Part shown: positions 15,787 to 23,684 of the stretch, one piece after another | Position numbering within the stretch: the first letter of the stretch is position 1 | Layout: the number at the start of each line of letters is the position of its first letter | Assembly: GCA_018818965.1 (NCBI GenBank) | Contig: JAHJQX010000015.1 | Location: 1-42,836, forward strand | DNA from: Patescibacteria group bacterium | Lineage (GTDB): Bacteria; Patescibacteriota; JABMPQ01 | Length of the DNA stretch: 42,836 nt | Direction: 5' to 3' | Made by a program: the position numbers and the translations under genes | Notes under the pieces: generated by a model | The model's database searches: none | What the model was told of the DNA's origin: nothing | What the model saw: the letters and a program-made list of their open reading frames with translations, nothing else

Positions 15787-15810
15787 AAAAAACCGACCCT
15801 GTGGCCGGCG
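15787..15810 (-). terminator. Attenuator terminator of the trp operon
   Basis: Minus-strand CCGGCC-ACAG-GGTCGG followed by six U residues, inside a 33-nt block (15784-15816) identical to the aroQ leader. The competing antiterminator pairs GCCGGCG (15843-15849, leader codons 19-21) with CGCCGGC (15804-15810). An outer helix of ACCGAC (15857-15862, codons 15-16) with GTCGGT (15792-15797) can extend it, so both terminator arms would be occupied. Confidence 0.88.
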
Positions 15811-15835
15811 ATTTTCCTTATAATGATGCAAAATG

Positions 15836-15904
15836 CTAAGCCCGCCGGCTTGAATAGTCGGTAAAGTAAAAGCTAGGCCAGATTTTATTAGTTAAATTTT
15901 GCAT
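15836..15904 (-). CDS. Aromatic-rich leader peptide of the trp operon
   Basis: A 22-residue frame starting MQNLTNKIWPSFYFTDY and ending SSRRA, then TAG. Aromatic residues are W9, F12, Y13, F14 and Y17. It is homologous to the aroQ leader but has only one Trp codon and runs on through the antiterminator arm before stopping. A ribosome paused at codon 9 leaves codons 15-21 free to form the antiterminator. A ribosome translating to the stop covers them and permits the terminator. The ATG is 9 nt after the -10 box, so the transcript is close to leaderless. Confidence 0.87.
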   Translation of the reverse strand: MQNLTNKIWPSFYFTDYSSRRA

Positions 15905-15913
15905 ATCAAATAT

Positions 15914-15941
15914 ATTATAACGAGCTCGCATTTTATGTCAA
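15914..15941 (-). promoter_or_regulatory. Promoter of the trp operon leader
   Basis: Perfect consensus hexamers on the minus strand: TTGACA (15941-15936) and TATAAT (15919-15914) with a 16-nt spacer. It is the strongest-looking promoter in the window. It sits between the aroD stop and trpE, so trp has a start separate from the aro operon upstream. Confidence 0.9.
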
Positions 15942-15977
15942 TGGACAATGAAGATAAAATTTTTTTGTACTTTGTTA

Positions 15978-16910
15978 TTATCCGTCTTTTTTTGTTTTAT
16001 CAATGATTTTTATAGTCGGTTGACGACGCGAACGTACAAAACCACGATTGCTTTTAAGACGTTCAGCCAACCCACCCTTTGTCTGGCCTTGTGGAGCTCG
16101 CTTGGCCTTTTCCCGCTGGATAGTACGCGCGGAAGGACCACTATATTCTTCTTCGAGCGCTTCTTCGTCTAATCTATCTGCCGGCTGGGTAGACTCATGT
16201 TCTGTCGGCAATTTATTAGCCATAATCTGCGCCGATTTATCGATCTGCCCATAAATCTCCCGCAACTCCTCGATATCAATCTGCCCCGGAGCTGTCTCTG
16301 AATCTCCTACTGAGGCAAAAGTTAAATAACTGCCAAATAGTGGCGCGATGATGCGAGTAATCTTTCCTTCCTCCCCCATGCCCAGCACGATCATTCTCTC
16401 ATCGGCCGCCTTATTGATAAGTAGTTTCATCAGTTTTTTAACATCCTTATCATCCTTAGCCGTCGTCACAATTTTTATAACATCAACCTGCTTGGCTCGC
16501 ATCTGGTCAACTATTCCTGTCAGCTCCTTGTAATTGGGTGTTTTATCAAAATCATGATAGGAGCAAATAATCTTAGTACCTTCGCTTACCCGACTGCGAT
16601 CCAGATTATCAATCGCTGACAGCTCAATGTCGATATGATCAAAGCCAGCGACGGCGGCCTCGGCAATTATCGCCAGCCGCTCTTTTTCTGATCCAGTAAA
16701 TTTGCCACCTTCATCTTGATGCCGACAAGTAAAAATCGCTCGCTTAGTCGTCTTTTCTTTAATCGCAGAAACGTCTTCCGGCTTGAAACCATTAATATAA
16801 TCTACTCGCAGTTCGACAAAATCGGATACCCGCTGGATATCCTGTAAATTTTGTCGGAATTCCGCCAATGTCTCACCCGTGACGACAGTACAGATGTTTA
16901 TTTTTGGCAT
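15978..16910 (-). CDS. aroD: 3-dehydroquinate dehydratase, type I, with long basic C-terminal tail
   Basis: Dehydrates 3-dehydroquinate through a Schiff base. Active-site residues are in FVELRVDYI (E33, R35), the histidine in CSYHDF (H119), the Schiff-base lysine in DVIKIVTTA (K146), the arginine in GKITRIIAPLFGS, and the lid GDSETAPGQIDI. The catalytic fold ends near residue 230. Another 80 or so residues follow, acidic first (DEEALEEEY) and then very basic (REKAKRAPQGQTKGGLAERL, RSRRQPTIKIID). Type I enzymes usually end near 230-250, so the tail is unusual; it looks disordered. It is the last gene of the aroA-C-K-E-D run. Confidence 0.92.
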   Translation of the reverse strand: MPKINICTVVTGETLAEFRQNLQDIQRVSDFVELRVDYINGFKPEDVSAIKEKTTKRAIFTCRHQDEGGKFTGSEKERLAIIAEAAVAGFDHIDIELSAIDNLDRSRVSEGTKIICSYHDFDKTPNYKELTGIVDQMRAKQVDVIKIVTTAKDDKDVKKLMKLLINKAADERMIVLGMGEEGKITRIIAPLFGSYLTFASVGDSETAPGQIDIEELREIYGQIDKSAQIMANKLPTEHESTQPADRLDEEALEEEYSGPSARTIQREKAKRAPQGQTKGGLAERLKSNRGFVRSRRQPTIKIIDKTKKDG

Positions 16911-16912
16911 AT

Positions 16913-17749
16913 TTATTTACAAACTAAAAGAGGCTCTTCTATCGCTCGCCGCATTACTTCTTCTGGAGCTTTTTCGCCCGTATAGAGCTCAAATTGCGCT
17001 ACTCCCTGACAGAGCAGCATCTCGGTACCGAGAATTATCTGAGCGCCTTTGAGTTGAGCGTCAGTAAGTAGCTTAGTTTTAAGCGGTACATAGACAGCGT
17101 CCATGACGATATGTTTATCAGTAAGATATTTCTCTGGCACCAGCGATTCACCTGTTCGCTCGCCCATACCAACAGCAGTAGAATTCAAAATAATATTGCA
17201 ATCTTTAACCTCTCTAATTTCATCCAAACTCCCCGCCCGACAGCCCAACTCACTTGCCAACTCCTTGGCTTTTTCAACTGTCCGATTATATATTTTTAAC
17301 TCCGCGCCTTTTTCTACTACACCATAAGCCATCGCGCGCGCAGCTCCACCTGCTCCAAGCAAAGCCACCTTCTTGCCGGCCAACTCAGTCACCTTCTCCA
17401 GTGGAACCACCGTCCCCAGCCAATCAGTATTATAGCCCTTAAGTACGCCATTATCATTGACCACCGTATTGACCGCGCCGATTTTCTTCGCTATTGGATC
17501 AATCTCGTCCAGATATTGCATTACCTCTTCCTTATGCGGCGCCGTGCAAGTCAGCCCACGCACTCCTTCCTTTCGTACCCTATTTACCATCTTACCAACT
17601 TCGCCAGATTTTACCCGCTCAGCTTTAAAAACATACTGGCCTTCAAGACCGAGCTCCTGATAAGCCGCGTTATGCATCACTGGTGACAGAGAATGCTCAA
17701 CTGGATCGCCGATGATAATGCACTCTTTTATTTTGCCGGTGATATTCAT
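16913..17749 (-). CDS. aroE: Shikimate dehydrogenase
   Basis: Reduces 3-dehydroshikimate to shikimate with NADPH. Seen are GDPVEHSLSPVMHNAAY (substrate serines), CTAPHKEEVMQYLDE with the catalytic lysine (relatives usually read NVTxPxK), GAVNTVV, YNTDWLGT with the catalytic aspartate, the Rossmann loop LLGAGGAARAMAYG, and IYNRTVEKA. The frame is open upstream to 17797, but the ATG at 17749 gives the expected MNITGKIKECIIIG and lies 4 nt after the aroK stop. The upstream extension would overlap aroK and has no homology, so the shorter start is chosen. Confidence 0.94.
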   Translation of the reverse strand: MNITGKIKECIIIGDPVEHSLSPVMHNAAYQELGLEGQYVFKAERVKSGEVGKMVNRVRKEGVRGLTCTAPHKEEVMQYLDEIDPIAKKIGAVNTVVNDNGVLKGYNTDWLGTVVPLEKVTELAGKKVALLGAGGAARAMAYGVVEKGAELKIYNRTVEKAKELASELGCRAGSLDEIREVKDCNIILNSTAVGMGERTGESLVPEKYLTDKHIVMDAVYVPLKTKLLTDAQLKGAQIILGTEMLLCQGVAQFELYTGEKAPEEVMRRAIEEPLLVCK

Positions 17750-17753
17750 ATTA

Positions 17754-18314
17754 TTAGCTATTACACCCTCCACACGTCCCACAACCACCACCGCCACACA
17801 TAAATATTAAATTCATCGCTACCTCACGCGCCACTTCATCAATATCTTTACCGCCGGTAAGAACAATGTAGTCAGCGTTAGCGCGATATTGGGGCAAGCG
17901 CTCAGTGAACAACTTTTGTGCTCGGTTTTTGTCGCGAAACAATGGTCGACTAACATCGCCTTCGAGTCGTTTCTCAATCTCATCGAACGGCGTGTCAAGA
18001 AAAACTGTTGTCCCCACTAGCTTTTTTAATACTTTTTCATTAATCCCTACTCCACCTCCCGTAGCAATAACTACATTTTCTCGGCCACCTAACTCTTCGG
18101 CCACCTTCGCTTCCAGCTCACGAAATTTATCCTCGCCATCTTTATCAAATATCTCATTGATACTCTTGCGACCTGACTTAGCCAGCACTATCTCATCCAT
18201 TTCTACCATTTCCAAACCTAAAAACTTAGCAATTTTATCGGCCACCACGCTTTTACCGGAACCCATAAATCCCGTGAGAACTATTCGCTGAGAATTTTTA
18301 TTAGCAATACTCAT
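17754..18314 (-). CDS. aroK: Shikimate kinase with C-terminal cysteine cluster
   Basis: Phosphorylates shikimate. Walker A is LTGFMGSGKSVVAD, the shikimate-binding aspartate is in LEMVEMDEIV, the arginine in KFRELEAKV, the GGG motif in VIATGGGVGI, and the lid in EGDVSRPLFRDK. The normal fold ends near residue 170. A short tail then carries four cysteines among glycines (C173, C178, C181, C184 in MCGGGGCGTCGGCNS). This tail is not part of the known kinase fold and resembles a small metal-binding knot. It overlaps aroC by 4 nt. Confidence 0.93.
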   Translation of the reverse strand: MSIANKNSQRIVLTGFMGSGKSVVADKIAKFLGLEMVEMDEIVLAKSGRKSINEIFDKDGEDKFRELEAKVAEELGGRENVVIATGGGVGINEKVLKKLVGTTVFLDTPFDEIEKRLEGDVSRPLFRDKNRAQKLFTERLPQYRANADYIVLTGGKDIDEVAREVAMNLIFMCGGGGCGTCGGCNS

Positions 18315-19396
18315 GAATTCTGGGCTCTATGGCGCAAATAATGATCCATTATTACCAGTGCCGCCATCGCGTCTACAATCGGCACGGCGCGCGGCAATAC
18401 GCACGGATCATGCCGGCCAGCTGCTGACAGCTTAGCTTTATTACCATCCTTGTCAACTGTGTCCTGCTCCTTACCGATAGTAGCCACTGGCTTAAAAGCT
18501 AGTCGAAAATGAATATCTTCGCCGGTAGTAATCCCACCCAATGTGCCTCCGGCATGGTTAGAACAGGTCTTTATTTTACATTTATCGTTGGCACAAAAAG
18601 CGTCATTGTGCTCGCTACCCCGCATCGCTGGAGCGGCAAAGCCAGAGCCATATTCGAAGCCCTTGGTCGCTCCAATACTCATCATTGCTTTAGCCAGATC
18701 GGCTGGTAGTTTATCGAAAACGGGCTCGCCTAGGCCAGCTGGCACACCCCTGATCACCCCACGTATCACTCCGCCGATAGAATCACCCTCGGCGCGTACC
18801 TTTTCAATCAACGCTACCATCTCCTTGGCCGCCTGCTTGTCCGGACAACGCAGGCTATTGCCTTCCACGTCTTTCTTCTCAACCTGGCGGTAATCTATAT
18901 CAGCCTTAATATCTCCCACTTGCTCCACGTAACTTACCACTTCAAATTTCATCTTCTCGCGTAAATATTTCTGAGCAATCGCTCCAGCTGCTACCCGCGC
19001 CAGCGTCTCGCGCGCCGAAGCTCGTCCGCCCCCACGCCAGTCGCGAAGACCATACTTGGCCTGATAAGTATAATCAGCATGGCCAGGTCGATAGACATCT
19101 TTTAGTTTACGATAATCCTCGCTCTTGGCGTCTTTATTGTATGCTATTAGCAATATAGGGGTGCCGGTGGTTTTACCCTCTGTTACGCCAGACATAATTT
19201 CAATCTTGTCTTTTTCTTGACGCTGAGTGGTAATTTCACTTTGTCCGGGTCGACGACGGTCTAATTCGCCCTGAATATCTTCAACTGCAAGCTCCAACCC
19301 CGGTGGACAACCATCGACAATGGCCGCTAACGCCCCACCATGAGACTCACCCGCTGTTGTTACCTTGAATAATTGACCAAAAGTATTACCTGGCAT
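18311..19396 (-). CDS. aroC: Chorismate synthase
   Basis: Final shikimate-pathway step, an FMN-dependent elimination giving chorismate. Family signatures: TTAGESHGGALAAIVDGCPPG, RRRPGQSEITTQRQEKD, YRPGHADYTYQAKYG, the active-site DWRGGGRASARETLARVAAG, GSEHNDAF, SNHAGGTLGGIT and RHDPCVLPRAVPI. Length 361 aa is normal. It begins 9 nt after aroA and overlaps aroK. The product feeds trpE, aroQ and possibly folate. Confidence 0.97.
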   Translation of the reverse strand: MPGNTFGQLFKVTTAGESHGGALAAIVDGCPPGLELAVEDIQGELDRRRPGQSEITTQRQEKDKIEIMSGVTEGKTTGTPILLIAYNKDAKSEDYRKLKDVYRPGHADYTYQAKYGLRDWRGGGRASARETLARVAAGAIAQKYLREKMKFEVVSYVEQVGDIKADIDYRQVEKKDVEGNSLRCPDKQAAKEMVALIEKVRAEGDSIGGVIRGVIRGVPAGLGEPVFDKLPADLAKAMMSIGATKGFEYGSGFAAPAMRGSEHNDAFCANDKCKIKTCSNHAGGTLGGITTGEDIHFRLAFKPVATIGKEQDTVDKDGNKAKLSAAGRHDPCVLPRAVPIVDAMAALVIMDHYLRHRAQNS

Positions 19397-19405
19397 ATTT
19401 TAATG

Positions 19406-20701
19406 TTATTTTCTAATTAGTTTAACCCCAAGTGATTCTAGCTCCTCCCAAAAACTAGGAAAAGATTTATCAACTACACTTGGCTTTAATATTTTCATCC
19501 CTGACGTCTTAACACCACTAACGGCCAACGACATCGCCATCCGGTGATCCTGGTAAGTCTCAACGACCGCTCCCTTTGGCTTGCCACCAATAATGATAAT
19601 ATAGTTATCACCAATCTTTGTTTTAACTTTCATTTTCTTTAGTTCTGCTCGTAGAGCTGCTAACCGGTCTGTTTCTTTGACCCGCAAATTTTGCAGGCCA
19701 GTGATCTTCGTCTCTCCCTCAGCATAAGCAGCTACTACCGCCAAAGTCTGAGCGGTATCGGGCATACTATTCATGTCTATTTCTGCGATGCTCTTGAGCT
19801 GAGCAGGACCAATTACCCGAATCCACTTGTCCGCTGAGTTTTGCGTCATTTTACAGCCCATTTTGACTAATACGTCCGCAAACTCAACATCGCCTTGGGC
19901 GGAGCGTGGATCAATGTTTTTTACCTTGACCTTGCCACCGGTAATAGCCGCCAATGCCCAAAAATACGAAGCGCCCGAAGCATCACCCTCGATCGTATAC
20001 TGTGACGGTTGATAATTACTCTCAGTACCAATAATATATTCCTGGTAATCATTGTTTATCGCCTCCACGCCAAAATCGCGCAGGCCACTGATAGTCATAT
20101 CGATATATGACGGCGACACTTGTTTACCGACTACCTTTATCTCTATTCCCTCCTCTAGGATCGGTGCGATCAGCAGCAGAGCGGTAAAATACTGACTACT
20201 AATATCACCATCAATACTTACTTCTCCTCCCTTTAAAACACCACCACTAATCTTCAGAGGAGGGAAACCCCGTTTGTTGACATACTGAATATCTGCTCCC
20301 AAGTGACGCAGTGCGTTGACCAAATCGCCAATCGGCCGCTCCCGCATGCGATCCGAGCCATCGAGAATAATTTCGCCCGGGACAAGCGAACAGACAGCGA
20401 CTAGAAAACGCATGGCTGTCCCCGCGTGACCGACGTTAATTTCCCCGCGGAATTCCTTAAAATCACCGCCGTTACCAATGATCGATATCCCATCACCATG
20501 TCGGGTGATAGCGATTCCTAGTTGACGCAAAGCGCCAACGAGTACACCGCAATCATCACAACGCGAAGCTTCACTAATCTCACTCGACCCTTTAGCCAAG
20601 CTAGCCATCACTAATGCCCGGTTAGTATAGCTCTTCGAGCCCGGCACAGTGATTTCGCCGTTGATTGGCTGCTTGGATGGAATTATGGAGATTTTTTTCA
20701 T
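19406..20701 (-). CDS. aroA: 3-phosphoshikimate 1-carboxyvinyltransferase (EPSP synthase)
   Basis: Adds enolpyruvyl from PEP to shikimate-3-phosphate. Motifs: VPGSKSYTNRALVMASLA (shikimate-binding, with T where many have S), the PEP-binding NVGHAGTAMRFLVAV, the RMRERPIGDLV loop, GDISSQYFTALLL, the catalytic DMNSMPDTAQTLAV, VKETDRLAALRAEL and TYQDHRMAMSLAV. The PEP loop is GHAGTAMR rather than the common GNAGTxxR. Length 431 aa is normal. It is separated from tyrA by the inverted-repeat element at 20713-20796. Confidence 0.96.
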   Translation of the reverse strand: MKKISIIPSKQPINGEITVPGSKSYTNRALVMASLAKGSSEISEASRCDDCGVLVGALRQLGIAITRHGDGISIIGNGGDFKEFRGEINVGHAGTAMRFLVAVCSLVPGEIILDGSDRMRERPIGDLVNALRHLGADIQYVNKRGFPPLKISGGVLKGGEVSIDGDISSQYFTALLLIAPILEEGIEIKVVGKQVSPSYIDMTISGLRDFGVEAINNDYQEYIIGTESNYQPSQYTIEGDASGASYFWALAAITGGKVKVKNIDPRSAQGDVEFADVLVKMGCKMTQNSADKWIRVIGPAQLKSIAEIDMNSMPDTAQTLAVVAAYAEGETKITGLQNLRVKETDRLAALRAELKKMKVKTKIGDNYIIIIGGKPKGAVVETYQDHRMAMSLAVSGVKTSGMKILKPSVVDKSFPSFWEELESLGVKLIRK

Positions 20702-20712
20702 AATAATGCTTG

Positions 20713-20796
20713 ATTTGATCAGCCATAACTACTTCGCTCACCTTAGCCCCGATCAGATCGGTGCCGGGTTCGCTCAGCAATTATGGCTGATCAAAT
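20713..20796. repeat. Intergenic element with perfect 16-bp arms (site B)
   Basis: ATTTGATCAGCCATAA (20713-20728) and its exact complement at 20781-20796 enclose 52 nt. The interior reads CTTCGCTCACC ... GGGTTCGCTCAGC with a small CCGATC/GATCGG hairpin. It resembles the cores of sites A (5757-5923) and C (26201-26272), but the arms are specific to this site. It fills nearly the whole tyrA-aroA spacer on an otherwise continuous minus-strand operon. Confidence 0.75.
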
Positions 20797-20806
20797 AACT
20801 ATCTAT

Positions 20807-22132
20807 TTAGGCTCTTTTAATTAACGCAAAACTAGTGACATTATTTTTCTGATCCTGCAAATCTTTGGCTAGTATTTTTAGATCAAATAAATCGGCGCAG
20901 ACTTGGTTGGCTAATACGGCTGCCGATGATGGCAATTTGCCAGCCGCTAGAGCCTTAGCGGCCGTGGCTTGGTCGATTAGTTCACCCTTGCCTTCGGTAA
21001 TTTTAACACGCGGAAATTTCTTTTTAAGTGTTTTCTGGCATTGTTTAATTGCCTGCGGATGAGAAATTATTTTTTTAACATCTGCTAAATTGACGCTCTT
21101 TTGCGCTAACAAAAAATGCCTGATAGGATGATGAACAATTTGCACCATCCGACATTCACACTGAGCTAGGGCGTGCATACTCTCTAACACTGGTCCCCCG
21201 ACTGAATTATAGATCGCCATTAGGCCGTAATCAATCTTACCCGATTTGAGCTGCTGAATCACGCGCGCCGAATCATACAAATATTTTACCTTGTATTCGC
21301 CAATACCAAATTCCTTAGCGTAAGTCCGCGCTACTTCTTCGTTAAAGCTTCCTTGGCCGCCTTGGATGCCTAGCACTGGTACGGCGTGTTGTTTTTTCTG
21401 CAGCTCACGGTCTATTTTCTTAAACGACCGCTCGATCCGCTGACGCACGCCTTCGCCGTAGGGATTTTTCGTTTGCAAGTCGTAAAATAGCTGCCAGCTA
21501 TCATTGCAAGTTTGATCGATCATCTTTTGTAGTCGCTTGAAGCCAAGGGTATCAATTGGAGTCGGTTTGAGATTTAGCTCTCCTAGTACTCGACCAATGT
21601 AAAAAGCGATACTTTGTGACTCAGCTGCTAATTTGTCATGCTGGCGGGGCGTAATTTCGACTACTTTGAGTTGTTTCTTTTTAAAATAATCACGCCAAAA
21701 TTTGTAGGTGGCTGGCTTCTGTCTTACTCGCGACAATACTATCCGCAAATCCGCCGCTCCCTCTTTAATACTATCGGGGCCAAACATCGGATGCGTACCA
21801 ATAATTTGACAAGTGCGCGGCAGGTGCTTTTTCATCAGATCAACTGGATAGGTTTTAACAGAGCAAACATCAAGGACAGTCCCGCGGGGATTAAAATGCT
21901 GGGCGTTCTTGGCTAAGAAATCAGCAAAACTAGAGATCGGAATACATAAAAAGACAGTTTCCATCTTTAGTGCATCTTTAAGGGTCGTGAAGGACAGTCC
22001 TTTAATCCCCACCCCCGGCGCGACTTTTCGCTGATCGGCCACAAAAACATTAAAATCTGGTCGCAAAAATTCCGCCCAGACCTGACCGAAGCGCCCGTAG
22101 CCAATAATGGCGATGTCTTTTTTCTTAGGCAT
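20807..22132 (-). CDS. tyrA: Fused prephenate/arogenate dehydrogenase and prephenate dehydratase
   Basis: Two enzyme domains in 441 aa. Residues 1-245 are a TyrA dehydrogenase: Rossmann IAIIGYGRFGQ, the histidine in GTHPMFGPDS (H114), and HDKLAAESQSIAFYIGRVL, closest in wording to arogenate-type TyrA (HD..AA.SQ....VGRVL). The position often occupied by a second His is Phe. Residues 253-440 are a prephenate dehydratase: GGQGSFNEEVA, DYGLMAIYNSVGG, IISHPQAIKQC, IDQATAA and the catalytic NNVTSF, where Thr is kept and the usual Arg is Ser. No ACT domain follows. One polypeptide thus holds both competing fates of prephenate. It starts 11 nt after abiEii. Confidence 0.88.
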   Translation of the reverse strand: MPKKKDIAIIGYGRFGQVWAEFLRPDFNVFVADQRKVAPGVGIKGLSFTTLKDALKMETVFLCIPISSFADFLAKNAQHFNPRGTVLDVCSVKTYPVDLMKKHLPRTCQIIGTHPMFGPDSIKEGAADLRIVLSRVRQKPATYKFWRDYFKKKQLKVVEITPRQHDKLAAESQSIAFYIGRVLGELNLKPTPIDTLGFKRLQKMIDQTCNDSWQLFYDLQTKNPYGEGVRQRIERSFKKIDRELQKKQHAVPVLGIQGGQGSFNEEVARTYAKEFGIGEYKVKYLYDSARVIQQLKSGKIDYGLMAIYNSVGGPVLESMHALAQCECRMVQIVHHPIRHFLLAQKSVNLADVKKIISHPQAIKQCQKTLKKKFPRVKITEGKGELIDQATAAKALAAGKLPSSAAVLANQVCADLFDLKILAKDLQDQKNNVTSFALIKRA

Positions 22133-22143
22133 ATGATTATGCT

Positions 22144-23010
22144 CTACAATTTCTCTTTTATTTCTCTCAACAAAATATCTTTAATATTTTTACTCAAATT
22201 CATCACAAACTTTTTATCTTCGATTAAACTCTCCAAATCCAATCTTATGCTTTTCGGATCAACCTTGGAAATAATCCGTAGGAGTTCTGATTTCATTTCA
22301 TCTTGATTACTAAACTCCGGCAGACAAGTCAGATTCGGCTTTATTTCTTTTTGTAAATACCACATCAAATCAAAATAATCCCGACCTTTGACCTTGATAA
22401 AAGCCTGGCCTCTTTTATCTTTTTGTTCCCATTTTCGATAAAGGATGGCTCTAATTTTTGTCGCCAACAAGGTAGGAAGATCGAAGGTTCTAATCAAAAT
22501 TGATTTATTTGCTTTAAATAAAGGGATAGTTTCAATTTTATATTTCTGACAAAAATTAAATTCTTTAAATACTTCAATTTTTAATAAAAGCAGATCAGAC
22601 TCCGACGCGCCAGCTAAACCCAATTCTTTTAAAACCGGAAATTTCAAATAGATCCGGAATTTTTGTACCTTGGTGTTTAAATCTAGATCCGTTTTTTCCT
22701 CAAAATATTTGGCTAAATCTACGGCTAAATTATCGAGATTAATTTTATCCCCTAAATCAACCAGATCGATATCTTCCGAAAGGCGCGGCAAATTATAGCA
22801 ATGCGACAAGCAAGATCCACCGTAAAAAATTAAATTATTATATTTAGGATGAGAATAGACAAAATCCAACACCAAAACTTGCAGATATTCTTTGATTATA
22901 TTCCTTCTAATAACAACCGAAGCTTTATAGTGCTCCTTTATTAAATTTTTGCTAAACGTTTTCGCTTCTTCCATCTGAGCTAATTTAATCTTCTGGCTAC
23001 TTACCAGCAA
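22144..23010 (-). CDS. abiEii: AbiEii-type nucleotidyltransferase toxin
   Basis: Toxin half of a type IV AbiE system, a DNA polymerase-beta-like nucleotidyltransferase (in this family such enzymes modify tRNA). The core motif is FYGGSCLSHCYNLPRLSEDI (GGS at 64-66, catalytic SEDID at 78-82). Later family motifs are LLLLKIEVFKEFN, LLATKIRAIL and KGRDYFDLMWYLQ. Length 288 aa is normal and the coding sequence is clearly AT-richer than the flanking aro genes, suggesting transfer. It overlaps abiEi by 14 nt. The next gene, tyrA, begins only 11 nt downstream. Confidence 0.88.
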   Translation of the reverse strand: MLVSSQKIKLAQMEEAKTFSKNLIKEHYKASVVIRRNIIKEYLQVLVLDFVYSHPKYNNLIFYGGSCLSHCYNLPRLSEDIDLVDLGDKINLDNLAVDLAKYFEEKTDLDLNTKVQKFRIYLKFPVLKELGLAGASESDLLLLKIEVFKEFNFCQKYKIETIPLFKANKSILIRTFDLPTLLATKIRAILYRKWEQKDKRGQAFIKVKGRDYFDLMWYLQKEIKPNLTCLPEFSNQDEMKSELLRIISKVDPKSIRLDLESLIEDKKFVMNLSKNIKDILLREIKEKL

Positions 23011-23641
23011 ATAAATAAGTGTAAATTTCCGCCATTTTTCGAGAACCTTCTAATTTCACATATCCTTTTAATTCCAAAATATCTTGCTTGTTAAAATTTT
23101 CTAAATTCAACCTTAATTCATCTACTGCTTCTTTATTAATTAAGTTATTTTTTCTGAAATAGAGAAAATCAAACAGAGCTTTAACCTTACCCGCTCGGTA
23201 AATTAACAAATTGCCCTTTTTGGTCATTTCAAACTGGCAAAAAAGACTTTCTTTAATTTGATGATAAACAAAAAGTCCTAATTCATTGGCAAATCTGGCC
23301 GTTTTGTTTTTAGTAACCAAAGTAAAATGCTGAGTAAATTCAGTTAAGATATTATTCTGAGCTAGAACATACTCCAAGCTCAAATAGGCTGGAGGATACA
23401 GAATATGACCAACAAATTCCAGATAATCACTATATTCTCCTTTTTTCTCAGTTTCTTCAATGTAATCCCGCGAGACATAAACTCCTTGACGCAGCGGAAC
23501 AATTTTTTTTCTCTTGGCTAATCGGGAAAGATATATCCGCAGATATTTCTTATCATCCTCTAGACTAACTAAGTCATTGATCGAGAAATAAGGCAAATCT
23601 TTTACCTTATTTAGAATATCCTTGGTGATAGAGATTGGCAT
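22997..23641 (-). CDS. abiEi: AbiEi-type antitoxin and autorepressor
   Basis: The 214-aa antitoxin partner. An N-terminal winged-helix segment (about 1-60: FSINDLVSLEDDKKYLRIYLSRL, then KIVPLRQGVYVS) is followed by the characteristic PPAYLSLEYVLAQNNILTE and the C-terminal domain that neutralises the toxin. In characterised AbiE systems the antitoxin binds inverted repeats in its own promoter; here an 18-bp inverted repeat directly abuts the start codon and overlaps the promoter, matching that expectation. AT-rich like its partner. Confidence 0.88.
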   Translation of the reverse strand: MPISITKDILNKVKDLPYFSINDLVSLEDDKKYLRIYLSRLAKRKKIVPLRQGVYVSRDYIEETEKKGEYSDYLEFVGHILYPPAYLSLEYVLAQNNILTEFTQHFTLVTKNKTARFANELGLFVYHQIKESLFCQFEMTKKGNLLIYRAGKVKALFDFLYFRKNNLINKEAVDELRLNLENFNKQDILELKGYVKLEGSRKMAEIYTYLFAGK

Positions 23642-23684
23642 ACGTTTCTGATAGTATACACTTATTGTATATTATTAGAAACGT
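23642..23684. promoter_or_regulatory. Inverted-repeat operator of the abiE promoter
   Basis: Arms ACGTTTCTGATAGTATAC (23642-23659) and GTATATTATTAGAAACGT (23667-23684) are inverted copies with two mismatches and a 7-nt spacer. The right arm covers the promoter spacer and part of the -10 box, and the left arm ends at the base before the abiEi ATG. This layout fits binding by AbiEi and autorepression. Confidence 0.75.

Noticed and set aside
15784-15941. T-box riboswitch before trpE
   Set aside because: No AGGGTGGNACCGCG-type T-box sequence or specifier stem is visible; the leader frame plus antiterminator/terminator pairs explain the region better.
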